DNA of 33,189 bases from Oscillochloris sp. (GCA_012032775.1 JAAUQO010000049.1:1-33189); one strand, 5' to 3'; numbered from the stretch's first letter, positions 9,692-17,466 are shown. Translations and numbers: made by a program. The notes: generated by a model from the letters alone, not told the origin.

Positions 9692-10330
9692 ATGAAACGT
9701 ATCCTTGCATTCCTTGCCGCCGGATTTGCCGGCGCCCTGCTCACATTGTTCGCCATGAGTTATGCCGCCGCCGCTTTCGCCCAGGGGCCGGCGGATCCAG
9801 GCCCGCCATTCCCCGGCAGCGGCCAGATGCTCAGCCAGGCCGGCGGGCGCGGCCAGATGCAGAACCAGGGCCGAATGATGGGCGGCGCGGAGCAATCGCT
9901 GGTTGGGATGGCGGCAGCAGAACTAAACCAGAGCCGGGCCGAACTGATCGCGCAACTCGGCGCCAACGGCACGATCGCCGATACGCTGACAAACGGCGGA
10001 GTCGATCCGGCAAGCTTTATCAGCAGCTTTGTCGCCAGTCGCGCCGAACGCCTCGACGCCGCCGTAGCCGCCGGCACAATCAGCCAGGAAGAGGCCGCAG
10101 CCCGGTTGGCTACCGTCCAGTCGATGGCCACGGCCCGGATCTATCAACCATTCACCGTGCTCGGCCCCGGCGGTCAAGGCCCGAACCAGAGCCAGGGACA
10201 AGGCGGTCAGGGCAACTGCGACCAGGCCAACTGCACCAATTTCGTGGATGCAGACGGCGACGGTGTCTGTGACCAGATGCCCGGCGACGGCAATCCACAG
10301 CGCGGCAACCGGCATGGCCCCAATCGGTAG
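9692..10330 (+). CDS. Exported YckD-like protein with Met/Gln-rich linker and DxDxDG calcium-type motif
   Basis: A 212-residue exported protein. The signal peptide is residues 1-~30, with likely cleavage after AFA. A linker rich in Gly, Gln and Met follows (GQMLSQAGGRGQMQNQGRMM). A helical unit at ~80-150 (LIAQLGANGTIADTL, then RAERLDAAVAAGTISQEEA) resembles the YckD/DUF2680-type repeat of Gram-positive and Chloroflexi exported proteins. The C-terminus has a Cys-flanked CTNFVDADGDGVCDQ, a DxDxDG loop that commonly binds calcium. The ribosome site is GATGGAG. The gene directly precedes a two-component system, with a terminator-like hairpin between them. By analogy it could be an accessory or target of that system; this is inference. 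Function unknown. Confidence 0.85.
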   Translation: MKRILAFLAAGFAGALLTLFAMSYAAAAFAQGPADPGPPFPGSGQMLSQAGGRGQMQNQGRMMGGAEQSLVGMAAAELNQSRAELIAQLGANGTIADTLTNGGVDPASFISSFVASRAERLDAAVAAGTISQEEAAARLATVQSMATARIYQPFTVLGPGGQGPNQSQGQGGQGNCDQANCTNFVDADGDGVCDQMPGDGNPQRGNRHGPNR

Positions 10331-10343
10331 TTCGATGTTCACG

Positions 10344-10376
10344 AAGGCGGGCGAGGTTTTCACCCTCGCCCGCCTT
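10344..10376. terminator. Terminator hairpin after the YckD-like gene
   Basis: A perfect 13-base-pair GC-rich stem (AAGGCGGGCGAGG with CCTCGCCCGCCTT) around a seven-base loop, 13 bases after the stop codon. Only a short T-rich tail follows. It may terminate, or attenuate transcription into the regulator gene. Confidence 0.65.
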
Positions 10377-10429
10377 CCTGTCGCTACGATAAGGTGGCAA
10401 AACCAATAATGGCACTGCGAGAGCTTTCT

Positions 10430-11128
10430 ATGGCGCAGCAGATTTTAGTTGTAGACGATGATCGTGAGATCACCCGCCTGGTGCGGGCCTACCTGGAACA
10501 AGCCGGGTTTGAGGCCGTATGCGCCCACGATGGTGCGAGCGCCCTGCGCATGCTGCACACCAAGCGGCCCGATCTGCTGATCCTCGATCTCATGTTGCCC
10601 GATTGCGATGGGATGGATATCGCCCGCAAAGTGCGGGCCGACCCCAGTGATGCAAGATTGCCGATCATCATGCTTACCGCCCGCGTCGATGATACCGACC
10701 GGATCGTCGGATTGGAACTCGGCGCCGACGATTATGTCACCAAGCCCTTCAACCCGCGCGAAGTCGTCGCACGGGTGCGTGCGGTGCTACGGCGTAGTTC
10801 CGGCGCCGCAACACCGAATCAGCGGCTGCAACACCAGGATCTGGTGCTTGATCTCGACGCCCACCGGGTAACCCTTGCCGGTGCCGAGATTGTGCTGACG
10901 CCGACTGAGTTTGATCTGCTGGCGCTGTTCCTGCACAATCCCGGCCATGCCTTCACCCGCACCGAGTTGATCGAACAGGGCCTGGGCTATGCCTACGCCG
11001 GCATGGAACGCACCGTCGATAGCCATATTAAAAATCTGCGCAAAAAGATCGAGATCGACAGCGATACGGCTTTGATAGAAACAGTTTATGGAGTCGGCTA
11101 TCGCCTGCGCCGTGAGCCGGAAAGATAA
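10430..11128 (+). CDS. OmpR/PhoB-type response regulator
   Basis: A 232-residue DNA-binding regulator. The receiver domain covers ~1-120: acidic residues in LVVDDDRE, phospho-acceptor Asp53 in LILDLMLPDCDG, switch threonine in IIMLTAR, and Lys in VTKPFNPRE. The winged-helix domain covers ~135-230: LTPTEFDLLALFLHNPGHAFTR is cut by the usual turn, then the recognition-helix region RTVDSHIKNLRKKI and the closing wing VYGVGYRLR. It almost certainly pairs with the kinase that follows. Three in-frame starts exist (GTG 10394, ATG 10409, ATG 10430). The last is favoured because GAGAG precedes it and the receiver fold begins there. Confidence 0.92.
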   Translation: MAQQILVVDDDREITRLVRAYLEQAGFEAVCAHDGASALRMLHTKRPDLLILDLMLPDCDGMDIARKVRADPSDARLPIIMLTARVDDTDRIVGLELGADDYVTKPFNPREVVARVRAVLRRSSGAATPNQRLQHQDLVLDLDAHRVTLAGAEIVLTPTEFDLLALFLHNPGHAFTRTELIEQGLGYAYAGMERTVDSHIKNLRKKIEIDSDTALIETVYGVGYRLRREPER

Positions 11129-11132
11129 ATGA

Positions 11133-11170
11133 GGTAGTTCATGGGCGGATTCATCGCACCATGAACTACC
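11133..11170 (+). promoter_or_regulatory. Inverted repeat between regulator and kinase genes
   Basis: GGTAGTTCATGG (11133-11144) is a perfect 12-base inverted repeat of CCATGAACTACC (11159-11170), with a 14-base loop. It nearly fills the 45-base gap between the two genes and ends three bases before the kinase ATG. A hairpin in the mRNA could set the kinase:regulator ratio. As DNA it could be an operator. Confidence 0.6.
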
Positions 11171-11173
11171 ATC

Positions 11174-12622
11174 ATGTTTATGCGTAGTCTCCGTAACCAA
11201 CTTATGCTTGGCTTTGCACTGGTGACGCTGGTAAGCGCACTAGTTACGGCGGTGCTGGCCAATAACCGTGCCGACGAGACGTTTCGCGGCTATCTGGCGC
11301 AAAGCCAGGCTCTTGACAGCGGAATTGTCGAGCGACTGGCTCAATTCTACGCTGCCCAGGGCTCGTGGGAAAATGCCGCAGGCTTGTTGTTGCCGGGCCA
11401 CCCTAACGGGATGAACGGCATGGGCGGCCTGGGGCGTGGTCAGAACGGTTTTATGGGCGGAAGTCTGGCCCTCGCCGACGCTGCGGGCAGGATTGTCGCC
11501 AATCCCGGCCGGATTACGAATAATGCCGTTCTTAGTGCTGCCGAGCGCTCGGCAGCCATTCCGATCAACGTCGATAACCGGACGGTCGGCTATTTGTTGG
11601 CGCACACTCCGCGCAGCGCTGCATTACCAATTGCCGGCGAGCGCTTTCTGGCCAATTTGAACACCAGTTTGTGGACAGCAGGCTTGTTGGCCGGCATGCT
11701 TGGACTGGCACTTGGTTTACTGATCGCCCGCAATCTGGCGGCGCCGCTGGGTTTGCTAGCCGACGGCGCACGGCGGATGGCGCGCGGCCATTTCAACGAA
11801 CGGGTGCCGATCGCCGGCCCGCGCGAAGTACAAACGGTTGCCCATGCATTCAACGAGATGGCGGCAACCCTGGAGTCCGCTGAGTTGCAGCGCCGCCGGA
11901 TGATGGCCGACATCGCCCATGAGTTACGGACGCCGCTCACGGTGATCCAGGGCAACTTGCGTGCGCTGCTCGACGATGTTTACCCCCTGAGTAAGCAAGA
12001 GGTTGCAACGGTGTATCAGGCCAGTCTGGGATTGCACCGGCTGGTTGATGATCTGCGCGAGTTGTCGTTAGCCGAGGCCGGACGGCTCAATCTTGATCTG
12101 CAAGCTGTGGCGGTGGCGCCGCTCCTGGAGCGCGAAGCTGCATTTTTTGCCGAAACCGCCGCAAGCCGGGGTGTAGGGCTGAACACCGCCATGATCCCCG
12201 CGCTACCGGCGGTACAGGCCGATCCCGAACGTGTGGCGCAGATGTTGCGCAACCTGATCAGCAATGCACTCCAACATACCCCAGCCGGCGGAACCATTAT
12301 GCTCGGCGCGGAATTGAACAATCCTGCCGGGCAAGCGCAGATTCGCTTCACGGTTGATGATACCGGCAACGGGATCGCACCCGCCGATGTCCCACATGTC
12401 TTCGAGCGGTTTTACCGCGCCGACAAGGGCCGCGCCCGCGAGACGGGCGGCAGCGGGTTAGGGCTGGCGATCACGGCCCAATTGGCCCGCCTGCAGGGCG
12501 GTACAATTGGCGTAAGCAGCGAACCCGGACAAGGCGCCCGCTTCTGGTTTACCCTGCCGGTGGAACCGGTTTCAGCGGCCCATGCCGTAACTATTTCCGA
12601 ACAAGCAGCATCAAAGGGTTAA
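11174..12622 (+). CDS. HAMP-domain sensor histidine kinase
   Basis: A 482-residue membrane kinase. Membrane helix 1 is ~9-30. The extracytoplasmic sensor is ~31-165 and includes a Gly/Met-rich loop (NGMNGMGGLGRGQNGFMGG). Membrane helix 2 is ~167-187. A HAMP linker follows at ~188-240. The HisKA domain has His249 in MADIAHELRTPLTV. The ATPase domain has NLISNALQHTP (N), VDDTGNGIAP (G1), FERFYRAD (F) and GGSGLGLAI (G2). It is the probable partner of the OmpR-type regulator just upstream. There is no clear ribosome site before either ATG (11174 or 11180), which fits coupling to the upstream gene or control by the hairpin there. The Met-rich loop could bind a soft metal such as copper, but this is speculation. 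Confidence 0.92.
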   Translation: MFMRSLRNQLMLGFALVTLVSALVTAVLANNRADETFRGYLAQSQALDSGIVERLAQFYAAQGSWENAAGLLLPGHPNGMNGMGGLGRGQNGFMGGSLALADAAGRIVANPGRITNNAVLSAAERSAAIPINVDNRTVGYLLAHTPRSAALPIAGERFLANLNTSLWTAGLLAGMLGLALGLLIARNLAAPLGLLADGARRMARGHFNERVPIAGPREVQTVAHAFNEMAATLESAELQRRRMMADIAHELRTPLTVIQGNLRALLDDVYPLSKQEVATVYQASLGLHRLVDDLRELSLAEAGRLNLDLQAVAVAPLLEREAAFFAETAASRGVGLNTAMIPALPAVQADPERVAQMLRNLISNALQHTPAGGTIMLGAELNNPAGQAQIRFTVDDTGNGIAPADVPHVFERFYRADKGRARETGGSGLGLAITAQLARLQGGTIGVSSEPGQGARFWFTLPVEPVSAAHAVTISEQAASKG

Positions 12623-12692
12623 GCGATCGTGGTGGTTGAGCGTGCAGCTTACTTGATGTCAACCACCGCACATACAGAGGAGGCCGAGTTCG

Positions 12693-13115
12693 ATGCGCGC
12701 ACTGAAGACATTTCTGCTGGCTGCCCTGCTCTTGTTCACCGGCGCATGTGCCGCCGCAAGTCCTTCCGCCTCGCCACAAGCTGCCGCACCCGCAGGCGGT
12801 TACACGACGATCAGTGTCGCCGATCTAAAGGCCCGCCTCGATAGCGGCGAGCCGCTGGTGGTGCTGGATGTGCGAACGCCGGAAGAGTTCACCGGCGATG
12901 GCCATGTGGCCGGCGCAACCCTTATCCCGCTTCCGGAATTGGGCCAGCGTATGGCTGAACTGGACAAGGATGCGCCGACCGCCTGTTTCTGCCGTTCGGG
13001 CAATCGCAGTCGCAGCGCCTGTGATCAATTGGCGCAGGCCGGCTTCAGCAACCTCGTGAATGTCGATGGCGGCATCATCGCCTGGGGCACCGCCGGCTAC
13101 CCGATCGAACGCTAA
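12693..13115 (+). CDS. Rhodanese-domain lipoprotein
   Basis: A 140-residue lipoprotein. The signal sequence ends in the lipobox LFTGAC, so Cys19 would be lipidated and the protein anchored outside the membrane. After a short Ala/Ser/Pro linker, a single rhodanese domain runs from ~37 to the end: VVLDVRTPEEFTGDGHVAGA, then the active-site loop CRSGNRSRSAC, then VNVDGGIIAWGTAGYP. The first Cys of CRSGNRS is the expected persulfide-forming residue. The ribosome site AGAGGAGG is strong. It follows the kinase gene by 70 bases and converges on the sulfur gene block on the other strand. It probably handles sulfane sulfur or thiosulfate outside the cytoplasm; the acceptor is unknown. Confidence 0.9.
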   Translation: MRALKTFLLAALLLFTGACAAASPSASPQAAAPAGGYTTISVADLKARLDSGEPLVVLDVRTPEEFTGDGHVAGATLIPLPELGQRMAELDKDAPTACFCRSGNRSRSACDQLAQAGFSNLVNVDGGIIAWGTAGYPIER

Positions 13116-13118
13116 CAA

Positions 13119-13161
13119 AATGGCGTATCGATGCGGCGATATGCTGCATCGATACGCCGTT
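13119..13161. terminator. Bidirectional terminator between converging genes
   Basis: A long inverted repeat: GGCGTATCGATGC pairs perfectly with GCATCGATACGCC, and the outer AAT/GTT bases nearly pair. It sits four bases after the rhodanese stop and 34 bases beyond the end of the permease gene on the other strand. It would serve both. Confidence 0.7.
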
Positions 13162-13194
13162 GGGCCGGGTATACGGCATCGCTTCAGCCCATTG

Positions 13195-13959
13195 TTACGC
13201 GAACGCCTTGCTCAAATTGTCCGCCAGCAACACCAGCGCGAGCACAATCACAAACACGGCAAAACTCTGCTGGAGCCGGGCGGGTTGGATGCGGCGCGCC
13301 AGCAGGCTGCCGCTGTAGGTGCCGGTTACTCCGGCGATGCCGAAGATGAGCAACAGATCGATGTCGAGCGGCGGGCCGCCAAGATGCCCGAGCAGACCGG
13401 CGAAACAATTCATTGCGATGACGACCAGCGAAGTGCCGACTGCCTGCGCCATCGGCAGGCCAACCAGGATCACCAGCGCCGGCACAATCAGGAAACCGCC
13501 GCCAACGCCGAGAAATCCAGTCAAAATGCCCACGCCCGCGCCACTCGCCAGGGTAACGGCGAGGCCGCCGTGGCGCCGGGACACATCACTCGCGGGCTTG
13601 CTGCGGCGCAGCAACATCATCGCGCCGACAACCAGCATTAAGCCGGCGAACATCACCATCAAGACGGCCTCAGGGATGGCTTTCGAGAGCGAAGCGGCGC
13701 AGAAAGCGGTCAGCATCCCGACACTGCCGAAGATCAGTGCCGTACGGAAGTTCAAGGTTCCGCCTCTGGCATGAAAGCCTACGCCACTAAGACTGTTCAA
13801 TCCAACGATCACCAACGAAATTGTGACAGCCTCGTGGGGCGCTTTGCCGACGATATAGACGAGCACCGGAACCGTGAGGATCGAGCCGCCGCCGCCGAGC
13901 AAGCCGAGGCTAAGCCCGATCAGAAAACCGAGCACGAGTTCGATGATGATCGAGAACAT
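13195..13959 (-). CDS. TauE/SafE-family membrane permease
   Basis: A 254-residue integral membrane protein with the two-half layout of the TauE/SafE family. Each half opens with a Gly-rich helix, GLSLGLLGGGGSILTVPVLV and later VGILTGFLGVGGGFLIVPAL. About eight hydrophobic helices can be seen. Family members move sulfite, sulfoacetate and similar anions across the membrane. Here the gene is 70 bases downstream of the persulfide dioxygenase-rhodanese gene, whose product can make sulfite, so sulfite export is a reasonable inference. The ATG at 13959 has AGGAG at good spacing. The longer reading from 14019 adds 20 polar residues without a ribosome site. Confidence 0.9.
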   Translation of the reverse strand: MFSIIIELVLGFLIGLSLGLLGGGGSILTVPVLVYIVGKAPHEAVTISLVIVGLNSLSGVGFHARGGTLNFRTALIFGSVGMLTAFCAASLSKAIPEAVLMVMFAGLMLVVGAMMLLRRSKPASDVSRRHGGLAVTLASGAGVGILTGFLGVGGGFLIVPALVILVGLPMAQAVGTSLVVIAMNCFAGLLGHLGGPPLDIDLLLIFGIAGVTGTYSGSLLARRIQPARLQQSFAVFVIVLALVLLADNLSKAFA

Positions 13960-14029
13960 GGGTCTCCTGAAATGAAGGATTCTCTTGGATGGAGTTTTCA
14001 GCTTCGTTGAAAGCTCCATCCAAAAACAT

Positions 14030-15435
14030 CTACGCCATCACCTCAGACTGGGCCAACTCCTTCCAACGTCCGTCGGGATCGAGCAGCGTCGCAACATTGC
14101 TGAAACCGAGGCGCCGCAACAAACTTGCGCCGACGTGTGAGCGATAGCCGGAGGCGCAGTGGACGATGATCGGCCGATCCTGCGGAATAGCGACAAGATG
14201 CTTCGGCAGGAAGCCCAACGGAATATGCAGCGCGTCGGGCAAATGCACCTCATCGTATTCGGTCTTGCCGCGCACGTCGAGGATCTGGGTGTCGTGGTTG
14301 GCAAGCGCCGCCGCGAGTTCGCTCAGGCTCGCTGTAGGCAACGTGGCGAGGTTGGCGCCGAGTGCGGCGGCCGGCAGGTAGCCCGGCATATCGTCGATCC
14401 CAATTGCGCGCAACGTACTCAGAATCTTGCCCAGATCGGCGCCTTCCGGCAGCACCAGATAGGTCGGCCGGCTATAATCGACGAACCAACCGGCGTAGGT
14501 ACTGTACATTGTGGTCGTCATCGGCACGCTCAGGCTACCCGGCACATGCCCGGCGATAAACTCGTCCTGGCTGCGCAGATCGATCACCAGCGCACCTGCG
14601 GCCAGGGCCGCGTCGATCTCGGCCCGATCGACCGCAACCGGGATCGCCAGTTCACTCAGCAATGCCGGGCCGACCTTGTTGACATGCTTCATGCGGGCGA
14701 AATAGCGCGGCGGTTCGGGCTGACCGCTCAGCAACCAGTTCACGAACTTGTGCTCGTCTTTGAACTGAAAGGCCGGATTGAACAACTTCTCGTAGCCGAG
14801 AGTCGAAGACGGAATCGCGCCGAGCGCCTTGCCGCATGCGCTCCCGGCGCCGTGGGCCGGCCAGACCTGCAAATAATCCGGCAGGGCCTTGAAGCGCTCG
14901 ACGGTGTGGAACTGCATGCGAGCGCCGGACTCTTTGGTGCCGGTGAAACCGGCGGCTTCTTCCAACAGATCCGGGCGACCGACATCGCCGACAAACAGGA
15001 AATCGCCGGTGAACACGCCCATCGGCGCATCAGCCCCGGCGGTGTCGGTGATCAGGAAGGCGATATGCTCAAGCGTGTGGCCCGAAGTTGCAACCACTTC
15101 GACCTTGATATTGCCGACCATCCAGCTATCGCCGTCGCGCACCAGGATCGCCCGATCAACTTCGGGATACTCGTACTTCCACGCCGCATCGCCCATATCG
15201 CTAAGGTAGATTGTTGCGCCGGTGCGGGCCGCCAACTCGCGCACGCCGCTGACAAAATCGGCGTGAATATGGGTCTCGGTAACATGAGTGATCCGCAGGC
15301 CCTCTTTGGCTGCCGCTTGCAAATACGGCTCCAGATCGCGCATTGGATCGACCACCAGTGCCTCGCCGGTCTTCGCACATCCGACCAGATACGAAGCCTG
15401 GGCCAGGGCTTATCGTAGAAGTATTTTAGAAGCAT
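14030..15435 (-). CDS. Persulfide dioxygenase (ETHE1-like) fused to two rhodanese domains, with frameshift
   Basis: Corrected length ~468 residues. The N-terminal metallo-beta-lactamase fold of the ETHE1/Blh type has VTETHIHADFVSG (metal site), TSGHTLEHIAF, GDFLFVGDVGRPDLL and VWPAHGAGSACG. It should oxidise glutathione-type persulfide to sulfite. Rhodanese 1 follows (LVIDLRSQDEFIAGHVPGS) and lacks a catalytic Cys. The final rhodanese 2 has Cys in IIVHCASGYRSHVG. The true start is the ATG at 15435, preceded by AAAGGGA and giving MLLKYFYDK. The frame then breaks near 15403-15412: AAGCCCTGG is read where AAGGCCCTGG would continue into LAQASYLVGCAKTGEALVVD. Without that one base only an N-terminally clipped frame from 15355 remains. 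The gene lies downstream of the sigma/anti-sigma pair on the same strand. Confidence 0.9.
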
Positions 15436-15548
15436 CGTTGATTCCCTTTCTAAGTTTAGATCGTCATGCGCCAGTCCGCCGGCCAGAAAACCATCCGGCT
15501 TGATCAAGCGCTCCGCGAACATGGCATTGCGCTGCGGGTGATCAGGGG

Positions 15549-15806
15549 TTATCCCAAAGGCGAAATCAAACGCTCCAGCAGGCGTGCTTCCAGATCGGCG
15601 GGCAACGGAGGCGGGGCGATGTCGAGTTTCCGCAAGATCTGCACCGTGCGTCCGAGTGTGTCCAACACGACGCTGCAATCAGGGCAATCGGCGAGATGCA
15701 CATCCAGCTCGGCGCAAAGATCTTCCGGCAGTTCGCCGTCGAGATAATCGTTCAACTGCTCCGCCAACTCGCGGCAACGCTCAAAATTATTGTGCTCATG
15801 CTTCAT
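15549..15806 (-). CDS. Zinc-finger anti-sigma factor (ZAS / zf-HC2 type)
   Basis: A small (85-86 residue) soluble protein with the ZAS signature H-x3-C-x2-C in DVHLADCPDC (His38, Cys42, Cys45 counting from the first of two ATGs) and an upstream Cys12. In the RsrA/ChrR group this site binds zinc, holds the ECF sigma factor, and in some members releases it on thiol oxidation. There is no membrane segment, so it would sense a cytoplasmic signal. The gene overlaps the end of the sigma gene by 11-14 bases, so the two are translationally coupled. The second ATG (15806) is favoured by spacing from GGAGG. Partner: the sigma factor upstream. A persulfide or oxidant signal is inferred from the downstream genes. 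Confidence 0.88.
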   Translation of the reverse strand: MKHEHNNFERCRELAEQLNDYLDGELPEDLCAELDVHLADCPDCSVVLDTLGRTVQILRKLDIAPPPLPADLEARLLERLISPLG

Positions 15807-16419
15807 CATTGCCCTCCGCCCGTTGGGCCATATAAGCGGCCAGGATCTCGCGCAGCCGTAAACGCGCCCGGTGCAGACGCACCTTCACCGTGCCGGGCGT
15901 AATCTCAAGCCGTGCGGCGGTCTCTTCGGTACTCAATCCCTCTACATCGCGTAAAATCACCACCAGGCGCAACGAATCGGGCAGTACGGCGATCGCCTGC
16001 TCAATCTGCCCGCGCAACTCGGCATCAAGGGCCGCCCGCACCGGATCGGCTGACCATGGCTCACGTTGTTGGGGCAATTCATCGGGTTGCAGTGTTTCGG
16101 CGATACTATCGAGATTCAGCTGAGGTTTGCGCCGCCGCAGCAACATCAAGCCTTCATTCGTGGCGATCCGATAGATCCAGGTGCCAAGGCTACTGGCGCC
16201 GTCAAAGGTCGGTAATGCTTTACAAACACTGATAAAGGTTGTCTGCAACACATTTTCGGCGTCGTCGGGATCGTTGGTGAGCCGCAATGCACGCGAATAG
16301 ACCAGCGGCGCGAAGCGCTTTACCAGGCAGGTACAGGCGTCGGGATCACTGCGGCGCAAGCCGGCCAGCAGCGCCGCTTCATCATCGTAAATCGATAGAT
16401 CGATGTATGGTCCGACCAT
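15796..16419 (-). CDS. ECF-type RNA polymerase sigma factor
   Basis: A 207-residue group 4 sigma factor. Region 2 lies around residues 18-85 (LVYSRALRLTNDPDDAENVLQ, then LGTWIYRIATNEGLMLLRRR, the usual core-binding and -10 reading parts). Region 4 lies around 135-195 (LPDSLRLVVILRDVEGLS is followed by EETAARLEITPGTVKVRLHR, the helix-turn-helix for the -35). A linker rich in Pro and Gln separates them. The ATG at 16419 is chosen; a TTG at 16458 would put the N-terminus inside the 102-bp repeat and is unlikely. It heads a same-strand run: anti-sigma factor, persulfide dioxygenase-rhodanese, permease. Likely it directs transcription of its own operon, but no promoter could be assigned. Confidence 0.9.
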   Translation of the reverse strand: MVGPYIDLSIYDDEAALLAGLRRSDPDACTCLVKRFAPLVYSRALRLTNDPDDAENVLQTTFISVCKALPTFDGASSLGTWIYRIATNEGLMLLRRRKPQLNLDSIAETLQPDELPQQREPWSADPVRAALDAELRGQIEQAIAVLPDSLRLVVILRDVEGLSTEETAARLEITPGTVKVRLHRARLRLREILAAYMAQRAEGNDEA

Positions 16420-16441
16420 AAGATGCAGTACCTGCCGATGA

Positions 16442-16543
16442 TCGGCTAGTACGCTCAAGCGTACGTACGTCTACGGCGCACATCGCACTGTGACGGCCTA
16501 AAGGCCGTTAAAAATCCTCGACGGACGTAGGCCGACCTGTACT
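16442..16543. repeat. 102-bp structured dispersed repeat, copy 2
   Basis: Second copy of the element at 3915-4016, same orientation, four substitutions, no length change. The central hairpin stem ACGGCC/GGCCGT is intact; one change falls in its loop (tcaa to taaa). The right end lacks the last AG of the inverted terminus. The five bases GATCG occur just left (16440-16444) and just right (16545-16549), a possible but unproven target duplication. It sits between the PDO-type thioredoxin gene and the sigma gene, so it may carry or block the sigma promoter. Confidence 0.85.
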
Positions 16544-16576
16544 GGATCGACCACCGGCAGGTACCGAAATATGCGC

Positions 16577-17236
16577 TTACGCAGCTTCGGCCACTAACGC
16601 CTCGCGCAGCTTCTCCAACAACATCGACTCGGGCGCGGCGCCTTCGACATGCACGATCTCGTCGATCACCGTCTTCGGCACGCCCATCACGGCATAGCGA
16701 TCGCCTAACTCCGGGAATTCGCTGACTTCCACACCCTCGGCATGGACGAACGGACTGGCCAGCGCCAACTGATAGGCCAGTACCACCGCCCGCGGGCAGT
16801 AGGGGCATGTCGGCGTTACAAAGACCTGCAAGCGCATCGGGTGATCCAGCGCCTGCAAAAAGTTCACCGTCGCCGGCTGCAATCTGGCCTCAGATCCGTC
16901 ACCCACCAGGCGAATCGCTTCAATCAGGGTAACAAATTCGTAGCCGGTCGGCAAGCCGGCGAAACGAATGCCGTGATCGGCCTGTTCGGAACCGCGCAAG
17001 AAGGCCAAACCGGGCGCTTTATCGAGGCCGAGTTCGGCGGCCCGGGCTGATTGCAGATCGACAGTCTCGATACGTATTTGCGGGTTGATCTTGGCTACTT
17101 CCGCCAGCAACTGATTCGCAACCGCGCTGTACTCGGCGGTTTCGGCCGAGGTTGCCAGCACAATATGCACCGCTTGCTTCAGCCCCGCAAATGCCTCGCC
17201 TACCGCTTCGCGATCCTTATCTTTCATCAAGCCCAT
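16577..17236 (-). CDS. PDO-type protein with two thioredoxin folds and one CPYC site
   Basis: A 219-residue cytoplasmic protein built like the protein disulfide oxidoreductases of archaea and deep-branching bacteria, with two thioredoxin units in tandem. The N-terminal unit (~1-115) has lost the redox cysteines: ATSAETAEYS stands where CxxC would be. The C-terminal unit (~120-219) has CPYC at 144-147 in FVTPTCPYCPRAV and the cis-Pro loop in VMGVPKTVI. It would reduce or isomerise disulfides or persulfides. The ribosome site AAAGGA precedes the ATG. It lies directly upstream of the sigma/anti-sigma operon on the same strand, separated by the 102-bp repeat, and fits the sulfur/thiol theme of the block. 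Confidence 0.85.
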   Translation of the reverse strand: MGLMKDKDREAVGEAFAGLKQAVHIVLATSAETAEYSAVANQLLAEVAKINPQIRIETVDLQSARAAELGLDKAPGLAFLRGSEQADHGIRFAGLPTGYEFVTLIEAIRLVGDGSEARLQPATVNFLQALDHPMRLQVFVTPTCPYCPRAVVLAYQLALASPFVHAEGVEVSEFPELGDRYAVMGVPKTVIDEIVHVEGAAPESMLLEKLREALVAEAA

Positions 17237-17298
17237 GACCGTATCCTTTCAGAAATTGTTCGCTCGCTGCCTATTCGATGCGGCAATAATCCGAAAGG

Positions 17299-17466
17299 TT
17301 ACAGATCAACGGTAACACGAGCGGCGAGTTTTTCAAGCGCATCGACGCCACCCTGACGATAGGCCAGCCATGCTATCGCGGGCGGATCGCGCTGCTGCTG
17401 TTCCTGCAACGCCGCCCGCCAGATTGTGCGTTCATCGCGCACTTCCATCAGAATCGTGCCGAGCAT
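17299..17466 (-). CDS. Small protein of unknown function (55 residues)
   Basis: A short frame starts at ATG 17466 (MLGTILMEVRDERTIW) and ends with LAARVTVDL before TAA. It is mostly helical and charged, with a QEQQQRDPP turn, and has no signal peptide or membrane segment. GAAGGCGAG lies upstream. It ends 62 bases before the PDO-type gene on the same strand, so the two are probably cotranscribed. I do not recognise a family. Its codon use matches neighbouring genes, and without it 17237-17597 would be an unusually long gap. Confidence 0.6.
   Translation of the reverse strand: MLGTILMEVRDERTIWRAALQEQQQRDPPAIAWLAYRQGGVDALEKLAARVTVDL

Noticed and set aside
14159-15418. A 419-codon open frame on the plus strand opposite the persulfide dioxygenase gene
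   Set aside because: The minus strand has full catalytic motifs and the frame is a typical by-product of GC-rich codon use. The plus-strand translation resembles no family.
16420-16458. Upstream TTG start of the sigma factor
   Set aside because: It lies inside the 102-bp repeat. The ATG at 16419 gives a normal ECF N-terminus.
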